A stretch of 43,069 nt of DNA from the IMG/VR virus record IMGVR_UViG_3300042876_000299, positions 1 to 43,069 of that record, one strand, 5' to 3'. This document shows, one piece after another, positions 8,298 through 17,867 of the stretch (its first letter is position 1; every line of letters starts with the position of its first letter). The stretch comes from a virus. The position numbers were made by a program, and so were the translations under genes. The notes under the pieces are model-generated. The model was not told where the DNA came from. It did not search any database and was given only the letters and a program-made list of their open reading frames with translations.

Positions 8298-9518
8298 CTA
8301 CTTGGTGTTCGTGTTGTAGGCCCAATTGACTGACGGCGTGGCTCCAGGCTGGTTCAAGTTCCACCCGCCAGGCGTGAATGAAGCCGGCTGAGAGCCCCAA
8401 GAAGACGGGCTGCCCCAGTTAAAAGTCGTGCCGGAACTCGGCTGGGATTTCGCCATGTTCCACAAATTGGGGCTGGTCCCGGCCGAAGTGCCAGAAGCCC
8501 CCTGGCCGAACTTCTTCCACCAATCAGCCGAGCCCACGTCGTTGGACCCAGCATTGGACGCCCCACCCATGACTGCTCCGAAGGCATCCCGCCAAGCAGC
8601 GGCATCCATACCCTTATTCGCAGCGTCGATGGCCGCGCCCTGGCGGTTCCAATTCTGCATCGTGTTCTCAAAACCCTGGCCCATGTTCATGCCCATCATC
8701 ATCTGATTCAGGGCAAGCTGTTCCTGGGAAAGCTGCTTGCCTTCGATGCTCCCGGCACCACTCTGAGCCAAATTGAACATCTGGTATTTCTTGGCTTCGT
8801 CAGCGGCCTGAAGCTGGCGCAGGTAGTCGTTGGCCTGAACTTCATTCTGAGCGGCAACCACGCCATAGTCCCTGGCTCGCTGCTGGCCACCATACTGAGC
8901 GTTGGAACTGGACGCGAGGCCGCGAGAGGCCAGCGCCGTGTTCTCCCCCAGCGCCCGCTGGTCCATGCTGGTGTCCAAGGTCCGGCGCAGATAGTCGGCC
9001 ACCGTGCCTGTCTGCTTCTGAAACTCAAGCTGGCGATTGGGGTCAGTCACGCCGATCTTGCCGAGCGGGTTATACCAATCGCCCGTGGTTCGCATGGTTT
9101 CGTTGATCGTGTTCAGACGGTTCTGGAGTTCCGTCTTCATCGCCGCAGGCGTGTTCGGATCCTGAAGCTGCTGCTTGATCCGGTTGGCCTCGTTCATGGC
9201 CCCAGACTTCACGGTGCTGGTGCCACCCGTGAGGGAATCCATCATCTGCTGGTATTTGTAGAGTGCTCCCTGATCCGCCATCGACATGCGCGGGTCAAGG
9301 CCCACATAGCCATGAGTGGCGGGATTCCAATACATGCCCGAGCCATTCATCCCGAAGTAATTCACAGGCATCGGGGGTGGCGTGTTCTCGGCATCGCCGC
9401 CCATCATGCCACCAAGGCCACCCAAGATGCCTCCAGCCAAGGCACCCCAAGGGCCGAAGGACGCGCCGGCTGCGGCGCCCTGCCCTGCACCAGCCAAAGC
9501 CCTCGACCCCTTACTCAT
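8298..9518 (-). CDS. Gly-rich ejection-type virion protein
   Basis: A 406-residue protein, ATG 9518 with GGAGG at good spacing. The N-terminal 45 residues are Gly/Ala rich and hydrophobic (GASFGPWGALAGGILGGLGG), the kind of membrane-seeking segment found at the start of DNA ejection proteins of podoviruses. Residues 80-280 are polar and helical with many Gln and Asn. The C-terminus is Gly, Ser, Trp and Asn rich and looks disordered. Its place between the GNAT-like gene and the coiled-coil protein supports a role in forming the DNA channel across the cell envelope (inference). Confidence 0.75.
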   Translation of the reverse strand: MSKGSRALAGAGQGAAAGASFGPWGALAGGILGGLGGMMGGDAENTPPPMPVNYFGMNGSGMYWNPATHGYVGLDPRMSMADQGALYKYQQMMDSLTGGTSTVKSGAMNEANRIKQQLQDPNTPAAMKTELQNRLNTINETMRTTGDWYNPLGKIGVTDPNRQLEFQKQTGTVADYLRRTLDTSMDQRALGENTALASRGLASSSNAQYGGQQRARDYGVVAAQNEVQANDYLRQLQAADEAKKYQMFNLAQSGAGSIEGKQLSQEQLALNQMMMGMNMGQGFENTMQNWNRQGAAIDAANKGMDAAAWRDAFGAVMGGASNAGSNDVGSADWWKKFGQGASGTSAGTSPNLWNMAKSQPSSGTTFNWGSPSSWGSQPASFTPGGWNLNQPGATPSVNWAYNTNTK

Positions 9519-9519
9519 T

Positions 9520-10077
9520 TCAGCCTCCTACCGGAACATCTTCCTTGACTTCAGTTTGGGACATTTCAGAGATTTGGTCAGGCTTTTTCAAAACAAGTTC
9601 GAGGGAAGCCGCATTGAGCCAGCGGGTTCCATTGTGAAAAACATCCCTCATGCCCTTCAAAGGGCTCGTTTCCACCATCCCGGTCAGGGACTTCAGGAAC
9701 CGCAGACCCCGGACACAGTTCATGGGAACCACGGCATGGACCCGGTGGATGCCGTTCTCGGTCAGATCGTCCATCAGTTTCTTGCCAATGAAATGGGCGG
9801 CCCTGCATACAGCCGGTGTGTCCATCGGCTCATCAGCAGCGAAGGACGGGAAGGCGTAGATCTGAGCAGTCATAGGCTCGGGGCCAAAGAGAACGCAGAG
9901 TTTGAACTGGCTAACGTCCGTCTTGGCGTCGATGAAATCCAACCAAGTCGCTCGCTCCGCGAGTTCGATGAAGACGGCGGGATTGGCCCGCATGAACCCG
10001 GTCACAATGTCCAGGCGCTCGTGGATGGCCAGGACTTCCTGGGCGGTTGGCTTGATGGATTCGACAATCAGTTTCAC
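9520..10077 (-). CDS. GNAT-like small virion protein
   Basis: A 185-residue protein with a GTG start at 10077 preceded by GAGGT. The segment around residues 110-150 (VHAVVPMNCVRGLRFLKSLTGM) has the shape of the last strand and helix of GNAT folds, where a neighbour-of-the-acceptor helix precedes a Gly. T7 gp13 and relatives at the same operon position, just after the nozzle gene, have a GNAT-like fold without proven enzyme activity. I therefore suggest a gp13-type internal virion protein. The acetyl-CoA loop (R/Q-x-x-G-x-G/A) is not seen, so catalysis is doubtful. Confidence 0.6.
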   Translation of the reverse strand: MKLIVESIKPTAQEVLAIHERLDIVTGFMRANPAVFIELAERATWLDFIDAKTDVSQFKLCVLFGPEPMTAQIYAFPSFAADEPMDTPAVCRAAHFIGKKLMDDLTENGIHRVHAVVPMNCVRGLRFLKSLTGMVETSPLKGMRDVFHNGTRWLNAASLELVLKKPDQISEMSQTEVKEDVPVGG

Positions 10078-10108
10078 GTAAACCTCGCTGTGCGTAAATG
10101 CACTAATG

Positions 10109-10138
10109 ATTATACTAGAGCAAGCCCTTCGACCTCAA
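10109..10138 (-). promoter_or_regulatory. Candidate sigma-70 promoter, minus strand
   Basis: On the minus strand TTGAGG (10133-10138) and TATAAT (10109-10114) are 18 bases apart. A perfect -10 box lies 32 bases upstream of the GTG at 10077. It overlaps the stop codon region of the nozzle gene, so it would give the ejection-protein genes a transcript of their own. Confidence 0.45.
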
Positions 10139-12493
10139 ATCCGGCCTGTAGGCCAGAATTTCAGCTTCGCCGCTGCCGCTCATTTGGAATGTGAACTGGA
10201 CAACCCGACCGATGCCGTAGATGTCCACTCGCACACGCTTGAAACTTGTGTCTTGCCAGATACCTTCTTCTGGATCTGGGCCTCCGCCACTGGCTTTGTA
10301 GAGCCCTTCGATCCAAACATCTGAGAGAAGTCCTTCAATCTGAGATGCAGATCGAAGACCGTGAAATAAATGGGATGGAGCGATAGAAATCATTCTGACT
10401 CGCACTTGTGTTTCGTCTTGGGTGGCAAGAAGCGAAACACTATAAGTTTGAAGAACGACACTGGCGTAATCAAATACAACAATATTTAACCAAGTGACTC
10501 CACCATCTATTGAATAATCAACCGAACACGTAGGATTATTGGCTGCTGGGGTTCCAGCAAGATCATCAGAAAAATTAATCGTGGCGATGTTTACATTCAA
10601 AGTCTTCGAGAAATAAGTGTGCGCCGGAAGCGCCGTGAAATCTCTGGTGACGAGAGACGCGGTTCGAGTTGTCAGATCATTTTGAGAAGCGGCTTGAACG
10701 TGGGCCTCCGTGGTCAAATCATTGACCGCCACAAAGTCGTAGGCAAAAGTCGGATTGGTAACAGAAGCAAAAGCCGTTACCGAGACATCGTTCGCCGTAG
10801 GCTTCGTGGTTGCGGTCAGCGTCAATTCTCCATTCGTAGGCCCCCACCACTTCACAGTCTCATCAATATCAGAAGCATTCTGGCCCCAAACACCAGAATC
10901 ATCGCCATAGTCGATGTTCTGAGCATCCACCAAATCGCCATAATCCCAGGTTGCAACGTAGGACAGTTTCACGCCCGAAGCCCGCAGCCACATTTCCAAG
11001 AACGGACAGGTCATATTCCGCTCGGGCTCGCCCTTGTCGAACCAAGCCGTCGTGTAGTGAGCCGCGATGGGAGCGCCATTATCCGAGCCGCCCTGATTCA
11101 AGATCATCAACTGGCCGCCCGTGGTTCCGGCCACAAGCTGATTGGCACTGGTGCGAGTCACGCAGTTGATGGACCAATCCTGCCACGTTCCAGGCCAGGA
11201 CTGAACATCATACTGATAGACGAACCCTACGTTAGGAACGTCGCCCTGGGGAAGCCACCAAAGGGCACGGCGGTTCACGATGTCATGATAAGCCACACAG
11301 TTCTTCCAGCCGTCCAGAGACGCCGTTTGGTGCATGAGAGGCGCGATGGCAAAGCCAATCATGTTCTGGATCAACTGAGTGCCGTTGATGAACCGCTTCA
11401 GATTCGACGGGCCATAGGGAGAAAGGAACACAAGATCGTCGCCAATGGTCACGACGCCATCAGGCGAAGTGCAACCCATCGGAAGAACGTGGCTAAGGAA
11501 CAAATCGGTAGGACCAGTGCCCGAATAGACCAACGTCCTCTGCATGGTCATGATGGCCACATAACCATAGCTTCCGGCCACCACCACTACGTTGTCGCCA
11601 TCTCCAGGGCGAACATCAATGAAGCCGGCGTCACCAGCAGTCACGTAATCCCATGGAGAGTAGAGCGCAGAATAGAAAACAGACTCCAGGTTCCATGCCC
11701 ACATGCGCTCGGAACCAAGCTGATTCAGAACCACAAACCCATGAGGCGGCTTCGATACCCAGGACGAAGGCGTGTTGTCCGTGCCCACATGGGTGTAAGT
11801 GAAAGAGCCTGCGCCATTGGTCGTGTAGGTGATGGCCGCGCCGCCCGAAGTTGCGGCGAGACTGAAGGAATTGGGGGCCGAACTCACCACGAAATAGGTT
11901 GTGTTGATGGCGAAAGGCGCGGGCAGCGTCCCATTGGTCTGAAGGCGAACCTGATCCCCATTCACAAGCCCATGTCCCGTGCTGTTCCACTGAGCAGCAG
12001 GGGCGGCGTTGATGGTGACGGCGGTCGGGGGCGTGGCCGTGTTCGCTTTGGAATAGTCGGAATAGGTGACGGCGTTTCCGGTCAGGCCAATCACAAGCGG
12101 TTGGTTCACGCCGTTGGCCATGAACACGTGATCGTGAGACTGGCAACCGCGCCAACGGAACCCGGCCGTGATTGTATTCGCGGCCGTGATGTCCGTCGAA
12201 GTCGTTCCGACGACCCTGAAAACCTTGCCACCACAGAAGACGATCAATGCTTCACCAGCGTCCGTCTTCAGATCAATCACACCATCCACCGTGGCGTTCG
12301 GAAGCGCGGGCGAGACGGTGACTCTCAGCCACCCTTTCCGCATCTTCACCGAACCAATGGTGCTGATATCACAGTTCACCATGTCCAACGCGCCATTCGG
12401 GTCCTGATTGATTTCAGAACTCGCGGGGTTCATGCCCCGGAAGTTCTTCATCTTTGCAGGACCGTTTACGCGGCCAGTATAGTCCCGCGTCAT
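10115..12493 (-). CDS. Tail nozzle protein (T7 gp12 / tail tubular B-like)
   Basis: A 792-residue protein that directly follows the gatekeeper gene, as in T7-like phages. The start ATG 12493 overlaps the stop of the upstream gene by one base (TGATG). The N-terminal line beginning MTRDYTGRVNGPAKMKNFRG is typical of nozzle proteins. The body has repeated beta-strand blades with Trp and Gly turns (FRWRGCQSHDHVFMANGVNQ, RRALWWLPQGDVPNVGFVYQ), consistent with the beta-propeller of this family. It would form the hexameric tip of the short tail. The last 200 codons are visibly richer in A and T than the rest, a possible exchange boundary. Confidence 0.85.
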   Translation of the reverse strand: MTRDYTGRVNGPAKMKNFRGMNPASSEINQDPNGALDMVNCDISTIGSVKMRKGWLRVTVSPALPNATVDGVIDLKTDAGEALIVFCGGKVFRVVGTTSTDITAANTITAGFRWRGCQSHDHVFMANGVNQPLVIGLTGNAVTYSDYSKANTATPPTAVTINAAPAAQWNSTGHGLVNGDQVRLQTNGTLPAPFAINTTYFVVSSAPNSFSLAATSGGAAITYTTNGAGSFTYTHVGTDNTPSSWVSKPPHGFVVLNQLGSERMWAWNLESVFYSALYSPWDYVTAGDAGFIDVRPGDGDNVVVVAGSYGYVAIMTMQRTLVYSGTGPTDLFLSHVLPMGCTSPDGVVTIGDDLVFLSPYGPSNLKRFINGTQLIQNMIGFAIAPLMHQTASLDGWKNCVAYHDIVNRRALWWLPQGDVPNVGFVYQYDVQSWPGTWQDWSINCVTRTSANQLVAGTTGGQLMILNQGGSDNGAPIAAHYTTAWFDKGEPERNMTCPFLEMWLRASGVKLSYVATWDYGDLVDAQNIDYGDDSGVWGQNASDIDETVKWWGPTNGELTLTATTKPTANDVSVTAFASVTNPTFAYDFVAVNDLTTEAHVQAASQNDLTTRTASLVTRDFTALPAHTYFSKTLNVNIATINFSDDLAGTPAANNPTCSVDYSIDGGVTWLNIVVFDYASVVLQTYSVSLLATQDETQVRVRMISIAPSHLFHGLRSASQIEGLLSDVWIEGLYKASGGGPDPEEGIWQDTSFKRVRVDIYGIGRVVQFTFQMSGSGEAEILAYRPDLRSKGLL

Positions 12494-13248
12494 CACCAAC
12501 CCCCAAGCGGATCAGCCTTGCTGAACCCGGACTGGCCCACGCGCCCAGCATTCAATTTGAACCCGGACTTCACGCTATGGGTGTGCGGGGAAGGATCATT
12601 CCGAGCGAGCAGCAGCGCAAGCTGGCCCTCATACATCCCCTTCGCCTCATTCATGTCGGTGACGCCATATTCGTTGCTGGCCATCCACCGATACTTGAGG
12701 AAGTTCACGACGCAGAGCTTGAAGGCGTAGGGCAGGAACGGGCTGTCGGTTTCGACAGCCACGGGTTGGGCGCTCGCCATGTATTGCAAATCAAGAACCG
12801 GGTAGGCGGCCACGAACTCTGCGCTGGGCTTCGGGTAGAACTTGAAACTGACAAAATCCCAGAGGGTGAACGCAATGGGCTGGCTGCTCTGTTCCTCTGG
12901 CGTTCCATAAGGCGTCATCGAGACATTCTGGAAAGAGTCGGCGTCCATGTAGGGGATCAACAGATTGTTGGCTGTGATGCCCTGACCGTAGATGTTTCCG
13001 AAATCAGAAGGGATCGAATAGAACTGCTGGTCAGCAACAACCTCAATCTGCGCTGTGCGAAGCCTGAAACGCCAGGGCGCCCGCGAATAGATGTCGTTCA
13101 CACAGTCATCGACTGAGTTCCCGAGCATGGTAATGAGAGGCTTCTGGTTGGCCAGCGTCGTGATGACTGGCTGCTTCAGCGCAACCAGAGCCTCGTTGAC
13201 CAAATCGAGTTTGGAAGGTATCGTGGCTGGCTGTGCAAGAAGTGGCAT
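12493..13248 (-). CDS. Tail gatekeeper / adaptor (T7 gp11 / tail tubular A-like)
   Basis: A 251-residue protein with ATG 13248 and a TAGGAG ribosome binding site. The opening (SKLDLVNEALVALKQPVITTL) and the later motif DDCVNDIYSRAPWRFRLRTA match the family pattern of an N-terminal helical bundle followed by N-x-R-D-x-x-L/W-x-x-x-x-W-x-F. A beta domain follows. In podoviruses this protein forms a dodecamer below the portal and holds the nozzle. The operon order, gatekeeper then nozzle, fits. Confidence is high for the role, lower for any finer family name. Confidence 0.85.
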   Translation of the reverse strand: MPLLAQPATIPSKLDLVNEALVALKQPVITTLANQKPLITMLGNSVDDCVNDIYSRAPWRFRLRTAQIEVVADQQFYSIPSDFGNIYGQGITANNLLIPYMDADSFQNVSMTPYGTPEEQSSQPIAFTLWDFVSFKFYPKPSAEFVAAYPVLDLQYMASAQPVAVETDSPFLPYAFKLCVVNFLKYRWMASNEYGVTDMNEAKGMYEGQLALLLARNDPSPHTHSVKSGFKLNAGRVGQSGFSKADPLGGW

Positions 13249-13326
13249 GTGAGACTCCTAATTCCGTTTTGCTTTTGATTGAGCCAGCGGCTATTCTCAC
13301 CCCATTCTCACACGCGCTACACTAGG

Positions 13327-15345
13327 CTATGCCTGAGTCCCAACAACCGTACCGTCTGTGTCGGAGGTAGGGGCACCGGATTTGATGCGGAGCTTACCCG
13401 CACCGTCAACCCACAGGTGGAACGCGCCCATCAGGACATGGTTGCCATTCCAGGCCGAGCCCTGGTCGAAGAAATCGCCGGAGGCCATGCCGAGGGTGTT
13501 AGCGGCCGTGCGCTGGATTGTGGTGTCAAGGGCACCAGCACCGCCGGGGCCAAAACTGAGCCCCTTGTAGAAGTTGACCAGCGACAGCCAGGGGTTAGCA
13601 TCCCCGGCCTGATAATAGTCCGTGGTGGTCTGGCCGAAATCCGCATAGTGCAAAACGGGGCCGGTCCTGTGGATCAGGTTGTCTGAATAGAAATAATTCG
13701 TGAGCCCGGTTGTGGCGTTGGCCGTGTCTTCACAGAAGTATCCATTCGTGATGGTAGATCCGTAAATATCCCTAGCGTTGATGACCCCAGGGCCGGATTT
13801 GTTGACACGGAAGGGGGCGATTGATCCGCCAATAGACTTGTAACTCGCCCCGTGCCCAAACGCCCCACTTAGGTACAAAGCGCCAACATTCACAATGGCT
13901 GCGCGATCCACATTACCGGCAGCCCCATTGCCGAAGTGATGCCATTTGTTCATCCGCAGGGGGGATCCCGAGGTCGCGTTCAGATAGAGATGCGCTTGGC
14001 ACCCGCCCTCTGTCCAGAGATCGTTCAATTCCGATGGGACAGTAGAGGACGCAAGCCATTCGATGTTATATCCGGTGTTGCCCCCCCCCTGACTCGACCT
14101 GTAATTATATTCTGCCGAACCGCCATTCCAGATGCACCCATTGACTAGGCCAGTAGCCTTGATGCCTGCACCATCGTTGAATCCGAGGTGGCAGTTATTA
14201 AACACGCAGGCATTGGAGGGGAGGTTGTTTGTGGTGGCATCCGCCCACGAATTGCGGCCCTCAGAAATCCACAGGCCGGGGCCAACGTTCAGAAGCGTCT
14301 CGGTCCCGTCCAACTTGGAGTTGATGCACTGATACATGCGGATGCCGGTACCGCCGCAATTCACCACCATCAAATCCGAGTAGTCGCCCCACCAGTCGCG
14401 CAAAACCGCCAAACCGATCTGGCTTGTCTTGGTCCGGTCCCCCTCGATGGTGAGCCTACGGACACCCGCGCCAAACATGTCGTAATTCGTCAGGGCGTTC
14501 CTGAAGATCGGACCGTCGTAGGCGCTAGAGATGATGGTGGAGTGCTTCCCCTGTCCCTCGATGACCACATCATCATAGAAATTCACCGTGCCGCTTACCA
14601 CGGCTTTACCTGGGGGCAGCTTCACCACGCATCCGCCGCGCCGGTAATTGTCATAGGGCAGAACCAGCGTCGAAAGGGCGAGGCTATGCGCGTAGGCCGT
14701 AGCCGCATTGATCGCGGCAAGATCGTCCGTAACCCCGTCAAATTTGGCCCCGAAGTCCTTGGCGTGGACGATGCGCTGGTTCACTTCTTGCTGAGTGGTC
14801 GCTACGGCCCCGGTGAAAAGCGCCAGATAACCAATGAGCGATGCGCCAATAGATGACCCGAGGTCTTTGAGGAATTTGCCAACCGTCCCAGCGGCATAGG
14901 CCAGTGCAGCATTGAACCCAGAGAGCCCCGCACCAAGCGCAGAGTTCGTCACATCAGCCAGATCAGACCGAAGCGTAGTATCAGGCGGCCCGGCCGGCCC
15001 CTGCGCCCCTGAGGCCCCCTGAGGCCCAGCAGGGCCGGCTGCACCAGCAGGTCCTTGGGCACCAGGGATGGCGCCAATGTAGAGGTCATTGTTGGTTTCC
15101 GAGTAATACCCGGACCGAGACACCTTCTCGGCGTAGAACCCGGCCTCCGCCCAATACCCATACTGACCTGCGGCGTCCGCAGTCACGGGGTTGGACAAAG
15201 GAATCAGCCCCGCCTGGTCCTGAAACAAGGACGCGAGCGGGGCCTGATCGGAATAGGTGGTGCCCGTGACCACCCTCACGCTGGCTTTGGAAACCACCAC
15301 GCCATTGAAGTCGCGGACGGTCTCGCTGCGCTTGTAAAGGGCCAT
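13327..15345 (-). CDS. Tail spike with collagen-like stalk and beta-helix
   Basis: A 672-residue protein with ATG 15345 behind GGAGG. Residues 1-90 form a virion-anchoring beta domain. Residues 95-121 are Gly-X-Y triplets (GAQGPAGAAGPAGPQG and on), a collagen-like stalk. Residues 197-208 (DFGAKFDGVTDD) are the classic entry motif of phage pectate-lyase-like right-handed beta-helices, followed by about 300 residues of Asn/Gly-rich coils. The end (residues 600-672) resembles a fibre tip. It would bind, and perhaps cleave, a host surface polysaccharide. Catalytic residues cannot be assigned by eye. Confidence 0.85.
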   Translation of the reverse strand: MALYKRSETVRDFNGVVVSKASVRVVTGTTYSDQAPLASLFQDQAGLIPLSNPVTADAAGQYGYWAEAGFYAEKVSRSGYYSETNNDLYIGAIPGAQGPAGAAGPAGPQGASGAQGPAGPPDTTLRSDLADVTNSALGAGLSGFNAALAYAAGTVGKFLKDLGSSIGASLIGYLALFTGAVATTQQEVNQRIVHAKDFGAKFDGVTDDLAAINAATAYAHSLALSTLVLPYDNYRRGGCVVKLPPGKAVVSGTVNFYDDVVIEGQGKHSTIISSAYDGPIFRNALTNYDMFGAGVRRLTIEGDRTKTSQIGLAVLRDWWGDYSDLMVVNCGGTGIRMYQCINSKLDGTETLLNVGPGLWISEGRNSWADATTNNLPSNACVFNNCHLGFNDGAGIKATGLVNGCIWNGGSAEYNYRSSQGGGNTGYNIEWLASSTVPSELNDLWTEGGCQAHLYLNATSGSPLRMNKWHHFGNGAAGNVDRAAIVNVGALYLSGAFGHGASYKSIGGSIAPFRVNKSGPGVINARDIYGSTITNGYFCEDTANATTGLTNYFYSDNLIHRTGPVLHYADFGQTTTDYYQAGDANPWLSLVNFYKGLSFGPGGAGALDTTIQRTAANTLGMASGDFFDQGSAWNGNHVLMGAFHLWVDGAGKLRIKSGAPTSDTDGTVVGTQA

Positions 15346-15359
15346 GGGCGCCTCCGTGG

Positions 15360-15725
15360 TTATTCTTCGCTGTCACCGTCAGGGATGGGCATTTCGCGCT
15401 GCTCTGCCTCAAACTTGGCCCACTCTTCAGGAGTGACTTCGCCAAGCTGTTCCCAAGTATAGCGGTTGAACCGCTCCCTGATGTTCTTGAAACCGCGCTT
15501 CTTTCCGGGGACGGGCTTCACAATCACCCGATCCACGATGGTTCCCTTGATGTTCTCCACCACATAGGCGGGAACGATGACTTCGACTTCACACGCGATC
15601 TGGAGTTTCTTGTTCACCGAATCGTCCGCGAAGAACCATGCGGTTCCGTGCTGGGCGTTCCGATGGATGATGCCTTTGAAGTAGCGCATCTTGGTAGGAG
15701 CGGCGGTTGCTGAATTGTCGGCCAT
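15360..15725 (-). CDS. Hypothetical protein between capsid and tail spike
   Basis: A 121-residue protein, ATG 15725 with GAGGT at six bases. It has a small beta domain (YFKGIIHRNAQHGTAWFF, then CEVEVIVPAYVVENIKGTI) and a basic middle followed by an acidic tail rich in Glu. There is no membrane segment. It lies downstream of the capsid gene across a hairpin. A head-completion or decoration role is possible from position only. Confidence 0.65.
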   Translation of the reverse strand: MADNSATAAPTKMRYFKGIIHRNAQHGTAWFFADDSVNKKLQIACEVEVIVPAYVVENIKGTIVDRVIVKPVPGKKRGFKNIRERFNRYTWEQLGEVTPEEWAKFEAEQREMPIPDGDSEE

Positions 15726-15776
15726 GTTGGACCTCTACTGAGCGGCCTGCTCTGGGTGAGTCAGGCGATTTGGAGA

Positions 15777-15808
15777 AAGGCCCTTGGCCACGATTGACCA
15801 AGGGCCTT
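15777..15808 (-). terminator. Strong hairpin after the capsid gene
   Basis: An 11-base perfect stem AAGGCCCTTGG (15777-15787) and CCAAGGGCCTT (15798-15808) with a ten-base loop, 14 bases after the capsid stop. On the minus strand it is followed by a short pyrimidine tract rather than a clean T run. It is probably a partial terminator or mRNA end stabiliser that lets capsid message exceed downstream message. Confidence 0.6.
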
Positions 15809-15821
15809 GAAAGTTAAGGTT

Positions 15822-16898
15822 TTAGGCGGTAACACCCGCTTCGAGCCGCTTCAACCAAGCGTCGTTCAGGATGCCGCCAGTGACGGTGGCCTTCCACCCG
15901 AGGACGGAGAACTGATTCAAGGGGTCATATTTGCTGTTGCTGTCGGCGCTCACGTAGATCACCTTGCCGGTGTCCTTCGAGAACTTGACGCAGCAGTAAG
16001 CGTCCTTGCCCGTGACCACGGCGCCATAAACGTCGATGGTCCCGGCCGTGTTCTTCAGGCCAGTGGCGCCAACGGCCGCGCCAGCACCCGCCCAGATCTT
16101 GCCGTGGGTGGACTGGATGAAGCGGACATTCTTTAGGGTTCCGTATTCGCCAGGCAGCAGGTCGGTGAGCGATCCGTATTTGGCAACAGGGGTGAAACCA
16201 TCCGAGCCGTTGACCACCGTGGGGACGATGGCATCCAGATCAGCGCAGAGGTCCGGGTGGGCCACGGCGACGAAGGATTCGCGGACGGCGCTAGTGCCAA
16301 AGCCGTCGCTGGAACCCTTCATGGCCTTCACCACCTTGGCATCGGCGGCGAACAGATCCCGGCCGATCACGCTGATGGGCAGCGCCTTGGTGATCTTGCC
16401 GGCGATGAGGTTGCGGTTGGGGGTGCTGGTGTTGTTCGTGGACTCCAGGATGCGGTAGAACCGACTGCCACCCAGGATGGAATCCCGATAGTAGTAATCC
16501 ACCACTTCGGCCATGTTCTCGCCCGTGCGAGACATGAGGTTCTGGTCCACGGAGACTTCGTTCACCCAGCCGCTGATGTCCGAATACTGGTAGTAGGCGC
16601 CCAACTGGGTGAGCGAGAATACGATGTCGGTGACGGTGGGCGTCACGTTGTCCGGGGTCGTGCCTTCCACCAGCACCCGGCTGGGGGTTGTGGCCGTGTA
16701 GTCGCCCGCGCCACCCACAGGAGGCAACTTCTCGAAGCGCCGGAAGGTGATGGTCTTGCCGGAACCGGAAGGCATGGAAATGCTCTGGCCATACTTCTCG
16801 AAGCACAGCAAGGGCATGGCGACGGCAAGGCCGGTGCGCCAGATGTAGGTCGAAATAGGAGGCAGAGCGCCAGTGGAGACGGTAGTCGTGCGAGCCAT
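15822..16898 (-). CDS. Major capsid protein, N4 gp56-like
   Basis: A 358-residue protein with GAGGT before ATG 16898. The pattern FEKYGQSISMPSGSGKTITF followed by RRFEKLPPVG, then VTPTVTDIVFSLTQLGAYYQ and a helix with an NMAEVVDYYYRDSIL core, is the signature of the N4 gp56 family of HK97-fold coat proteins. Length is in the usual range. It follows a Pro/Ala-rich scaffold-like gene and precedes a strong hairpin. No N-terminal delta domain is fused, so the neighbour probably acts as scaffold. Confidence 0.88.
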   Translation of the reverse strand: MARTTTVSTGALPPISTYIWRTGLAVAMPLLCFEKYGQSISMPSGSGKTITFRRFEKLPPVGGAGDYTATTPSRVLVEGTTPDNVTPTVTDIVFSLTQLGAYYQYSDISGWVNEVSVDQNLMSRTGENMAEVVDYYYRDSILGGSRFYRILESTNNTSTPNRNLIAGKITKALPISVIGRDLFAADAKVVKAMKGSSDGFGTSAVRESFVAVAHPDLCADLDAIVPTVVNGSDGFTPVAKYGSLTDLLPGEYGTLKNVRFIQSTHGKIWAGAGAAVGATGLKNTAGTIDVYGAVVTGKDAYCCVKFSKDTGKVIYVSADSNSKYDPLNQFSVLGWKATVTGGILNDAWLKRLEAGVTA

Positions 16899-16925
16899 GA
16901 TGAACCTCGTGGGTGAGGCCCTGGA

Positions 16926-17819
16926 TTACCAGGAGCCGTTGCGCTTGCGGAGAATCGCGGCCTGGGCCTTGGCATAGTCCTCTTCGGACATGGAGAGCCA
17001 ATCCACAGGCTGCTGCGAAGAATCAGAAACACTCGCGGCCACAGGCTCGGTGTGAGTCTCACCACCCGCACGGGCGGCAAGGGCATCGGTAGCGACTGGA
17101 GTGGGCGCGGCGCTCGGCGCTGCGTTCTGGCTTCGGCGGGCTTTGACCGCGTTCCCTGCTTGCACCACGAAGACGGGGTTCAGGAGTCCTGCCCTCATCT
17201 CGTTTGGCACCCCAAGCGCGTCCATCGTGCGCGTCATTTCCGCGCCGACTTCATCCTGGAAAGCCTTGTCCTTCATTTCCGGCACTTGACTGAGGATCAT
17301 GTCACGGGCCGAATTGGTGTTCTCGCGCTGCTGAACTGCCTGTTCAAACTGCTCCAGGCGCTCCAGCTTGGGGGTGATGCCCAGCAAGTCCATGACCACC
17401 TGGGCGCCCCGAAGCGTGTCCTCGTCGATGGCCCCGCGCAGATGCTCGGGGATGACGGGGAGGGGGCGCTGGGCCGGCGCAGGAGCCTGGGGCTGAGGGA
17501 CTGCTCGTTCAAGGATCTGGGTCTGCTGGCGGGTCTGAGCCTCCAACCGCGCCAGGACATCAGCCAGGGAAGGCTGGGTAGGTTCCGGGGCCGCAGGAGG
17601 CGCAGCGGGTTCCGCAGGTGCAGGTGCAGGCGTGGCCGCAGGCTCGGGAGGCGTGGCGGGTTCAGGTTGGGAAGGATCGGGGGGAGTGGCCGGTTCAGCG
17701 GGCGCAGGGTCAGGAACATCATCTTCCGTTCCTGAGGCCACGCCGTAAAGATCGGCCTCCGTCTCGGTTCCATCGAAACCAAGCTGGTCAAAAACATCTG
17801 GGCTTCCTGGCTGGGGCAT
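16926..17819 (-). CDS. Scaffold-like head assembly protein
   Basis: A 297-residue protein. ATG 17819 is preceded by CGGAGAG. Residues 30-90 are almost only Pro, Ala and Glu (disordered). Residues 95-215 are acidic helices with Gln and Leu (LADVLARLEAQTRQQTQILE). The C-terminus (about 255-297) is polar and ends in a basic helix (KAQAAILRKRNGSW). A helical acidic body with a basic C-terminal helix just before the coat gene is typical of phage scaffolding proteins. It would be expelled from the prohead at packaging. Confidence 0.75.
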   Translation of the reverse strand: MPQPGSPDVFDQLGFDGTETEADLYGVASGTEDDVPDPAPAEPATPPDPSQPEPATPPEPAATPAPAPAEPAAPPAAPEPTQPSLADVLARLEAQTRQQTQILERAVPQPQAPAPAQRPLPVIPEHLRGAIDEDTLRGAQVVMDLLGITPKLERLEQFEQAVQQRENTNSARDMILSQVPEMKDKAFQDEVGAEMTRTMDALGVPNEMRAGLLNPVFVVQAGNAVKARRSQNAAPSAAPTPVATDALAARAGGETHTEPVAASVSDSSQQPVDWLSMSEEDYAKAQAAILRKRNGSW

Positions 17820-17839
17820 AATTCGCTCTCCGTAAAATA

Positions 17840-17867
17840 AGAATATGGGTTATTTCAATTCAGGCAA
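17840..17867 (-). promoter_or_regulatory. Candidate late promoter for scaffold and capsid
   Basis: On the minus strand TTGCCT (17862-17867) and TATTCT (17840-17845) are 16 bases apart in an AT-rich gap, about 20 bases upstream of the scaffold start. An internal promoter here would boost scaffold and capsid synthesis above portal and terminase. Confidence 0.45.
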
